A stretch of DNA of 33,480 bases. Origin: Methanosarcina spelaei (lineage in GTDB: Archaea; Halobacteriota; Methanosarcinia; Methanosarcinales; Methanosarcinaceae). Made by a program: the position numbers and the translations under genes. The stretch covers positions 1-33,480 of the forward strand of contig NZ_LMVP01000346.1 in NCBI RefSeq assembly GCF_002287235.1. The letters run 5' to 3'. Below the pieces are notes generated by a model that was not told where the DNA came from, made no database searches, and was given only the letters and a program-made list of their open reading frames with translations. Positions 16,678 to 23,444 of the stretch are shown piece after piece; within the stretch, counting starts at the first letter, position 1; every line of letters starts with the position of its first letter.

Positions 16678-19632
16678 TTATTTTTCAGACAATTTTTTGT
16701 AGTTCCAAAACCATGGTAGATCTTTTGCGGTAAACTTTGGACATTTTTCTATAGATGATACTGCGCCCAATTTCTGCGCTTTTCTCCAAAATTCTTGAAC
16801 AACATGATCAAATTTATTAATCATTTCTGGATAATATTCTAATATTCCAATTAACATATAGTTAATATTTTTACTGTAACATATTCTACTATCAGAATAT
16901 ACACCAGGAGGTAGTATGTTTATCAGTTGATTAAATATACTAGATAGTGAAGTACTTAAAACTCCTAAGGCTTTTAAACATATTTCATTTTTTGGTTTTC
17001 GACCTTCCAATAAATTAAATATCAGTGGATGTCGAGCATTGAAAATTACCTCTTCAGTATCAAAAGCATATGGAATATGGACGAAAAAAGGTGTTCCATT
17101 GTTGCCATTATTAACCATTCCATATGTTAAAAACATACCTTGAATCCAGAAGACTCCTTTTTCTTCAGAATTGTTTGAGTTGATTTCGATCACAACACCT
17201 GGAATTGATGTTATTAATATGTGTTTGGGATTACCTAGTATTCCTTCAAAAAAATCTTTTTTGACAAGATTTTCATCTCCGTCAAATAATAAAAGTGGGC
17301 ATTCTATAGTGGCTTCGTTCTTAAATTCTTCAAATATTCTTTTGTCAGATATTTTGTCTGGCCAATCATTGACACCTGTTATTCCAATAAATGGTAATGT
17401 CTCTAAATCATGTACAAATTTATAGGTCTTTTTACCATTAGCGGATAAAAATGGAAGAGGAACATTTTCAAGAAATATTTTCTTAATCTGTTGATTAATT
17501 GGCCTCGGGTTAATTGAGTATTTGTTTCTCCCAGGATTTAAAATTTCTAGTTTTAGTATTTCATCAACATATTTTAGGTACTTTTCTACTGAATTTGAAT
17601 TTCTATATGTTTTTAAGTGTTTATCAAGCTCTTCTATATATTTTAAGTTAATTAAATTTGCGATTCTTGAGTATTTTTTATCTTTAACTACCATCTGTCT
17701 ACTAGGGCTGAGGGTTAACTTCTCTTGGCCTGATAGATTAATTGATACGTCTAAATTGTCAGATATCCAATCGGGAAAGAGACCTTCAGAAGGTATTGAA
17801 AATCCCCTTTGTGCAATGATTCTGCAATTATCGTTAGAATAATACCTGCCCGAAACAACATTTATCCGACCCTCTATACCTTCCAAATTATCATTTTCTC
17901 CAAAAAGTATTTCAAAATACTTTTTTGCCTTCTTTCCTGTTGAAGGAATTTCCCCAGGTAATAGTGGTCTATATGTTTGTGTTCTTTCGATAGTATGAAC
18001 TTTAATAGAATATTCAATGAACGGGGCTATTTCCGAGATTTTCTCCATTAATGTCTCAGCAGAAAATGGATGATTGGGTTTTAAGTATAGAGTTATTTTT
18101 GTTCCATACTTCGAACGCTTAGATTGCTTTTTTATAAAATAATCATAAGCCGTTGGAATCTCAAAATATATTGGTTTAGATGGATTAAGTTCGTCTTCAA
18201 ACGTTTTCCTTCTGCTCTCAACAGTAAATTTATTGGCAACCATAAAAACTGATAAAATACCTATTCCAAATTCACTTATAGGATCCACGTTTACATTTTT
18301 TTGTCGAAAATCTAAACTCTGGTAGTAACTTCTGCCCACTTTCATGAAGTAATTCTCAAATATTTTTTCATCCATACCAATGCCATTATCTTCAACAATT
18401 AGTTCATCCTTTATTAAAGAAACTTCTATAGAGGGGTTGTATCCATTTCCTTCTCTTTTTTCCAGAGATTCTCTATAACGTACAGCATCTACAGAGTTCT
18501 GCAAAAGCTCTCGAAGTGCTACAATTGGATCTCCATAGAGTCCTTCTCCCATCAGTAAATCAAGGACTCTACAGTAATCAAGTTCAAAATGGAAATCACA
18601 ATATTCATAACCAATAGAATGAATCTCTGCATCAACAGGCTCAGAAAGTTTAAGTGTATACTTTTCCTCAAAATTGTCTCTGTAACTTGAAACTAACTGA
18701 TAACTATCTTCTATTTCCTTATCGATTTCTTTTATGAACTTTCTAAGTGTTCGTTCCTGTTCTGGATGTTTACAATCAGCTACAATTTTTATCTTTTCAG
18801 GTGTAATCGGAAATCCGGTTATACAGAGATGTTTATTCCACTCTTTGATGCTAATTTCATCTTTTGGATTTAGGTAGTAGAATAAATGTTTCGGAGTTCT
18901 TTCGGGATCGATATCCAATTTATCAGCTAGTCGAAATATTACAGCTAAATACTGAACGTTAACTGGTTTATCTAGTACAAAAGTATTATTTGGCCAAGAT
19001 TGAGTATTATACAAATCTTTCACTGGGAGCTCATGACTGTCACATACCGCCATTACCCAGTTACAGTATGGAATGCCTTTCCATGAAATTTCAGAGTCCA
19101 ATTCATATTCTTCGATTATTTTGTGTGCATGTTGAACATGATTTTTTCGAAGAAAATCAGTAAACGCTTTGTTTTCCATATTAAGCGCGACTTCATAATC
19201 ACTATTGTTTTTCGCTTCCTCGAACTTTTCGTATAATTCTTCGTTTGAGGTTAAATGTTTTTTAAATTCACTAGTTTTAACTATTTGCTTCCGATCATCA
19301 GAAGATGCGATCATTCCTATATCATGAAGATAGGCAGCGTAAATAAGTATGGAAATTTCAATAGAATTTAATTGTTTGAGAGTCTCACAAGGAATTATTT
19401 TTTCTATATTTTCAATTACATGAACACTATGATTAGCATTATGCAATGTGAACTCAGGCATATTTTCCGGAATTCTTTCTAGTAAAGGAGCAGCCTTGCG
19501 AACAACTGAAATTATATTTTGTGAAATTTCATGATCTACTAATGAAGTCTTTTCTATTTCTTCATTCTCTTTTTCAAAAAGTTTCTTAAACAGACCTGTT
19601 TGTTGTAATCTCAGAATCGCATCTTCAGACAT
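16678..19632 (-). CDS. HD domain fused to Hsp90-like GHKL ATPase (putative defence protein)
   Basis: This 984-residue cytosolic protein has an N-terminal HD-type phosphohydrolase domain: HNANHSVHV with His68, the HD doublet His103-Asp104 in YLHDIGM, and the distal RLADKLDID at ~234-241. It is followed from ~355 by a GHKL/Hsp90-type ATPase with the N-box ALRELLQNSVDAVRY (Glu375, Asn379), DNGIGM (415-420) and EFGIG (454-458). The remaining ~500 residues look like the Hsp90 middle-domain fold plus a tail I cannot assign. HD domains in such fusions usually hydrolyse nucleotides or nucleic-acid phosphoesters. GGAG lies 8 nt upstream. The gene is AT-rich compared with its neighbours and shares its leader sequence (19651-19797) with the ATPase/DUF4435 operon. 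I infer an antiviral or abortive-infection role; none is proven. Confidence 0.8.
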   Translation of the reverse strand: MSEDAILRLQQTGLFKKLFEKENEEIEKTSLVDHEISQNIISVVRKAAPLLERIPENMPEFTLHNANHSVHVIENIEKIIPCETLKQLNSIEISILIYAAYLHDIGMIASSDDRKQIVKTSEFKKHLTSNEELYEKFEEAKNNSDYEVALNMENKAFTDFLRKNHVQHAHKIIEEYELDSEISWKGIPYCNWVMAVCDSHELPVKDLYNTQSWPNNTFVLDKPVNVQYLAVIFRLADKLDIDPERTPKHLFYYLNPKDEISIKEWNKHLCITGFPITPEKIKIVADCKHPEQERTLRKFIKEIDKEIEDSYQLVSSYRDNFEEKYTLKLSEPVDAEIHSIGYEYCDFHFELDYCRVLDLLMGEGLYGDPIVALRELLQNSVDAVRYRESLEKREGNGYNPSIEVSLIKDELIVEDNGIGMDEKIFENYFMKVGRSYYQSLDFRQKNVNVDPISEFGIGILSVFMVANKFTVESRRKTFEDELNPSKPIYFEIPTAYDYFIKKQSKRSKYGTKITLYLKPNHPFSAETLMEKISEIAPFIEYSIKVHTIERTQTYRPLLPGEIPSTGKKAKKYFEILFGENDNLEGIEGRINVVSGRYYSNDNCRIIAQRGFSIPSEGLFPDWISDNLDVSINLSGQEKLTLSPSRQMVVKDKKYSRIANLINLKYIEELDKHLKTYRNSNSVEKYLKYVDEILKLEILNPGRNKYSINPRPINQQIKKIFLENVPLPFLSANGKKTYKFVHDLETLPFIGITGVNDWPDKISDKRIFEEFKNEATIECPLLLFDGDENLVKKDFFEGILGNPKHILITSIPGVVIEINSNNSEEKGVFWIQGMFLTYGMVNNGNNGTPFFVHIPYAFDTEEVIFNARHPLIFNLLEGRKPKNEICLKALGVLSTSLSSIFNQLINILPPGVYSDSRICYSKNINYMLIGILEYYPEMINKFDHVVQEFWRKAQKLGAVSSIEKCPKFTAKDLPWFWNYKKLSEK

Positions 19633-19650
19633 TTATTTGCTCCTTTACTA

Positions 19651-19797
19651 CTTGCAAACCCTTTTAACGTATGACCTGATTAATTTTTTGTTTTTATTTT
19701 TTGTGTATTCGTTAAATACTTTCACTTCTTTTCGGTCTTAGCCGCCTGCTTCGCAGTCGTATGGTACCCCGTTTTAAGATTCATTGGAACTCAAAAC
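19651..19797. repeat. Shared leader repeat, copy 1 (upstream of the HD-GHKL gene)
   Basis: About 145 bp starting CTTGCAAACCCTTTTAA and containing TTCGGTCTTAGCCGCCTGCT, a CTGCTTCGCAG hairpin, TATGGTACC and CGTTTTAAG aligns along its whole length with 22266-22408. It lies 19 nt upstream of the start codon of the 984-residue gene, in promoter/leader position. The remaining 170 bp to the next gene (up to 19970) show nothing further. Confidence 0.8.
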
Positions 19798-19970
19798 GGC
19801 GTTGTGTAAGAGTCTGTCTAAAATTAGTTCCCATAACTTCTTTACCTTTGCCAGTCTCATTCGGTAGCATTCTCCAGGCACAACAAGGACGTAACAAATA
19901 GAAGATAGTATTCGATATTTCTCATAAGAAAAAGAATCTTGATGTTAAAAATAAGTTGTAAATCTGAAAT

Positions 19971-20843
19971 TCATAAGTTCGGATTTAAGGTAATTTGATC
20001 ATTTTCTGTTTCCCATCTTTTTATTGAATCATATAACTCTGTATTAACAAAATCTGAGGAATTATAAGCTTCTATTAATTTCGATTCAATGATATCATGA
20101 AGTTGTTGTTGATTTAATTTTTTGCAATCGCAAATGCCGAATATATATTGAAGCCCCAAAATTAATATTTTAATCATATCATGACCTCTACAGACCTGCC
20201 ATTTGTCATGTGCTATATCAAAGGCTTCGTTCAGTTTGTTTTTTAGAGTTTGTGCATCGTACCGGAAATTTCCGTTTTTGCCCAGTATTTCAAAAATGAA
20301 GTTGTTCAAATTAAATTCTAAGTTCTCATTGTCAACAAATTTTTTAAAATCTAATTCATTGAAACTTAGAGGAAATCCTTTTTGAGATATCCATAACAGA
20401 TATCCGATCCAAACCGAACTTTCTAATAAGGTTTCTCTTAAATCTTTACTGTTTTTTTCAAAAAAAGCTTTCAACCTTTCTTCATTTGCATACTCACTCA
20501 TGGCATAATCAAGAGCTTTTGTCTTTATCATCATGGTTTCAATATCGTGAGTATCTGTGACCAAAATGTCAGAATTCAAACTTTGGCCATCAAGCCGATA
20601 AAAATCAGAATCTACAATACCAAAAACTTTTAAAGCCGGGTTTCTTTCTTTAATCATTGGAATTGCTTTAATTACTTTTTGTTTTCCTGTAGCATCTTTT
20701 ATATGGCAATGTTTAGTGTCCACAAACTTATCGAAAAGGACCTTATCTGTTCTCCCTTCAACCAAAACAACTGCTCCTTTGCGATATTTTTTATTCATAC
20801 AAATTTCATTTGCAATTGCTTCGGCTTTTATTTTATCTCTCAC
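19971..20843 (-). CDS. DUF4435 TOPRIM-like nuclease, AriB-like (PARIS effector candidate)
   Basis: This is a 290-residue protein with the DUF4435 pattern, a TOPRIM-like metal-dependent nuclease fold. It has Glu29 in VVLVEGRTDKVLF, the Asp-x-Asp pair Asp78/Asp80 in FGIVDSDF, and TDTHDIETMM (Asp100, Glu102), with the family's C-terminal GHDMIKIL at 220-227. In the PARIS system AriB is a DUF4435 protein released by its ATPase partner AriA to act as toxic nuclease on host tRNA after a phage anti-restriction protein is sensed; the position of the first Glu is close to that of E. coli AriB. Translation starts with GTG at 20843, overlapping the ATPase stop by 4 nt (GTGA), so the pair is translationally coupled. 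Other DUF4435 defence pairs cannot be excluded. Confidence 0.8.
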   Translation of the reverse strand: MRDKIKAEAIANEICMNKKYRKGAVVLVEGRTDKVLFDKFVDTKHCHIKDATGKQKVIKAIPMIKERNPALKVFGIVDSDFYRLDGQSLNSDILVTDTHDIETMMIKTKALDYAMSEYANEERLKAFFEKNSKDLRETLLESSVWIGYLLWISQKGFPLSFNELDFKKFVDNENLEFNLNNFIFEILGKNGNFRYDAQTLKNKLNEAFDIAHDKWQVCRGHDMIKILILGLQYIFGICDCKKLNQQQLHDIIESKLIEAYNSSDFVNTELYDSIKRWETENDQITLNPNL

Positions 20844-22225
20844 TGACCTTCACCTTCTTCAAGGTCAACTGTTAAATCCCAACGATCATCAATAATTTGA
20901 GGTGAATGTGTCGCAACAATAATGTTTAGTTTATTAAGTTCTGCAATTCTCAGTAAATTCTTGATTATTTCTTCTTGCCACATTATGTGCAATGAGATTT
21001 CAGGCTCGTCTATTAGAATTATTGAATTCTCTTCGGTTTTGAACAGCAATTCGTAGTTTATTATAACTTCGTGTTGCTCACCAGAAGATAATTTTTCAGG
21101 GGTCAAAACTTTACCATTCTTGAATTTAAAAACGAAACCTTTGCTTTTTTTAACTTCAATTGACTTATTTGAAAATTGTTTATTAATTATTTCTTTAAAT
21201 AAGCTCATTTTTCTTGCCAAATCATCAAACACAGATAATTTTGCTTCGGTATCTTCAATATAAAGTGTAAGGACTCTTCTTCTTTCACTTGTCATATTTT
21301 CTTGAGGTAATTCATTGGATTCTCTGGACTCTAAAATACCTAATTCCATAAGATTTTTATTTTTGGTCTCTATTTCTTGAATCCTTTCGTAAATTGCTTT
21401 CTCATCGAGTATCTCAACAGCATCCGAACCTGCATTTTGAATTAATCTGTGGGGAAACGTACTATCGAGCTTCTGAGATATACTTGCATATTCCGAATTT
21501 TTATTTTCTATTCTTTTTACAAGATCCGTAGAATATTCGAGAACTACTTGAACCGGTACAACTTTTTTCCTGTTTGGATCATGTTCTTGATAATCTGTTT
21601 GAGAATCGTATTTCATCAGTCTTTGAGATTCTATCAAATGGACTTTTATTTCCTTCAACTCATCTTTTAATTTATAATAATCAGGCAAATTGGAATAAGA
21701 AGGAGGAAAGCGATATCCATAAATTTTAATTAAATCTGAAATCTCCAGTATGTCTCCTGTTTTCAAATCTTTCCATTTATTAAACTCAACTCTTTCGATT
21801 TGCATATTTATTTCTATAAATTTCAAAATATTCCCAAATTCAAAATCATCTTTTGAGTATTTATCCGGAGTTAGATTATATTCCTCAGTTTTTCCACCTG
21901 ATTTAGTTACATTACATTTCACAAGCTCATATGGAATCTCATCATTGCTGCAAAGAATTAGTTGTTTTATAATTTCAATGCTGGAGATTTCTTCAATGTC
22001 CTCTAATGACTCTTTATTTTCAAATTCGATTTTAAATACATTAAATGGTATTTTTCTAATATATTCAATGTCAACATCTATTGTTGCTTTAATAAGTTTA
22101 AAAATAGTTGTTTTCCCATAACCATTTGGGGCAATTATTATAGTTACTCTTTCATCCGTATTTAGAGGAATATTATAATTATATACATCAAATAAGCCTT
22201 CTATCGAAATCTGTTTTAATCTCAT
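20840..22225 (-). CDS. ABC-type ATPase, AriA-like (PARIS sensor candidate)
   Basis: This is a 461-residue ATPase of the AAA_15/OLD-like ABC class. Walker A is APNGYGKTT at 32-40, then comes a long helical insert (~150-370, with coiled-coil stretches around residues 210-300). The signature LSSGEQHEV is at ~379-386, Walker B IILIDEPEISLH at ~402-413 and the H-loop IVATHSPQII at ~436-445. Such ATPases dimerise head-to-tail and act as sensor or switch for a linked nuclease. The immediately coupled partner is a DUF4435 TOPRIM-like protein, which is the AriA-AriB (PARIS) architecture. GAGGT 8 nt upstream supports the ATG at 22225. The leader repeats the sequence found upstream of the 984-residue HD-GHKL gene. 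AT-rich and probably acquired. Confidence 0.85.
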   Translation of the reverse strand: MRLKQISIEGLFDVYNYNIPLNTDERVTIIIAPNGYGKTTIFKLIKATIDVDIEYIRKIPFNVFKIEFENKESLEDIEEISSIEIIKQLILCSNDEIPYELVKCNVTKSGGKTEEYNLTPDKYSKDDFEFGNILKFIEINMQIERVEFNKWKDLKTGDILEISDLIKIYGYRFPPSYSNLPDYYKLKDELKEIKVHLIESQRLMKYDSQTDYQEHDPNRKKVVPVQVVLEYSTDLVKRIENKNSEYASISQKLDSTFPHRLIQNAGSDAVEILDEKAIYERIQEIETKNKNLMELGILESRESNELPQENMTSERRRVLTLYIEDTEAKLSVFDDLARKMSLFKEIINKQFSNKSIEVKKSKGFVFKFKNGKVLTPEKLSSGEQHEVIINYELLFKTEENSIILIDEPEISLHIMWQEEIIKNLLRIAELNKLNIIVATHSPQIIDDRWDLTVDLEEGEGQ

Positions 22226-22265
22226 GATTTACCTCAATAAGTGTTGACATAAAATAAATTGTTAC

Positions 22266-22408
22266 TTGCTAATCCTTTTTAATCATTACCTTATTAGTTT
22301 TTTGTTTTAATTTATGAATGTTAATTTAATGCTTTCACTTTTTTCGGTTTTCGCCGCCTGCTTTGCAGTCTTATGGTACCTCGTTTTAAGGTCCATCGAA
22401 ACTCAAAT
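22266..22408. repeat. Shared leader repeat, copy 2 (upstream of the AriA-like gene)
   Basis: This matches copy 1 (19651-19797) from CTTGCTAATCC through GCCGCCTGCTTTGCAGTC, TATGGTACC, CGTTTTAAG and GAAACTCAAA, at roughly 80% by eye. It lies 40 nt upstream of the ATPase start. Downstream bases to ~22460 also resemble a third, weaker copy near 23192-23260. Confidence 0.8.
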
Positions 22409-22584
22409 CTACCCTGAATTCAGAAATTTTTCAAATTATGATTAAGGCGTGGTTCACTCAAAAAATCAATTCAAAAATCCGCAAAAAACAGGTTGAGGAA
22501 CAGTAACTGACTGAAATTTAGCGTAAAATAGAATGAACAGCTATGAAAAAAAAAGTGAAAGGTAAATGGCAAAACAAAGCCATT

Positions 22585-22902
22585 TTATTGATTTACTATA
22601 ACAAATCTTTGTTGCATAACTGTAGGTTCCAGTATCTCCGGAGGGTGAGAGAATCTCACGCTATGGAAAATAATCTTGCCTTCACCTTTCTTGACTGCAA
22701 GAAACTTGAACTTGCTAATTCCTCCACTTCCTGGTTTAATAGGTTCATCGGGTACATACGTTGATTCTACAAAGTAAACACAGTGTGGCATCTCTGACAG
22801 TAAGCAGTTGTAGCCGGTCGAAGCAGGATTTGACGGTATTGATATTTCAAATATATCTCCAACTTTTGCATTAATTGGCGGTAATATCTTTAATTCTTGC
22901 AT
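22585..22902 (-). CDS. Chagasin-family (I42) cysteine protease inhibitor
   Basis: This is a 105-residue protein with the three loops that chagasin-type inhibitors insert into papain-like proteases: the NPxTGY-type loop as NPASTGYNC (25-33), the GxGG loop as PGSGGISKF (57-65), and the RxW-type loop region as SVRFSHPPEI (81-90), where Trp is replaced. The beta-sandwich core (KVGDIFEISI at the start, KGEGKIIFHS near the end) is intact. No signal peptide is visible, so it would be cytosolic unless the start is mis-set; GGGGGT ~9 nt before the ATG supports the start used. Many archaeal relatives are secreted, so a cytosolic target would be unusual. It lies just upstream of the defence-like genes but has its own promoter region. 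Confidence 0.85.
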   Translation of the reverse strand: MQELKILPPINAKVGDIFEISIPSNPASTGYNCLLSEMPHCVYFVESTYVPDEPIKPGSGGISKFKFLAVKKGEGKIIFHSVRFSHPPEILEPTVMQQRFVIVNQ

Positions 22903-23444
22903 TATTTTATACCCCCTTTATGTTAACTCGTTCACCATTGTTCGGGAAATTATTATTTATATAGACACTTTGGACAATTTATCAAGGTGATTGAGTTATA
23001 AGTTATAATGTTGGTCCATGTATATACAACTTCCTAATGTTCTTTATTATCAATTATCTGTTATATTATTGTGCAGATTAATGTTTGACATCTCTAGTGA
23101 GAAAATCGCTAAAAAAGCGGTATAAGCCAATTACGGAGATAATTGATCTCGAATCATCCATAACAGTTACTCTTTATTCTTTCTATGAGTTCACTGCTGT
23201 ATAGCACTTGTTTTTAAGAAGAATCAAAACTCAAATTGACCCTGAATAGTGAAAATTCTAAAAACTACACCTTCCGGTACTCAATCTTTTAAAAAAACCT
23301 ATTCAAAAAGCTGCACTCTGAAAAATAAGTCCACCCGTCCGACTTCCTCCAAAAAAAGCCCGCCACCGGAAACCAATCCCAAAAAATCTTTATTCCGGCA
23401 GCAGTTTGAGTGAAGAACTATTTTTCTTCACCCGCGTATGTTAT
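22903..23444. other. Intergenic region with a degenerate third copy of the leader repeat
   Basis: The region lies between the gyrA 3' end and the chagasin-type gene. Bases ~23192-23260 (ACTGCTGTATAGCA, GTTTTTAAG, AAAACTCAAATTGACCCTGA) resemble the right half of the repeat at 22357-22436, including the position of the small hairpin. The rest is AT-rich and holds the chagasin promoter. No gene or RNA seen. Confidence 0.5.

Noticed and set aside
19797-22266. Integrase-type att sites flanking the ATPase/DUF4435 pair
   Set aside because: The flanking direct repeats are imperfect and ~145 bp long, each in promoter position. No integrase or tRNA gene is near, so a duplicated leader is more likely than att sites.
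22543-22764. 73-codon plus-strand frame opposite the chagasin gene
   Set aside because: It overlaps a well-supported gene on the other strand and has no family character.
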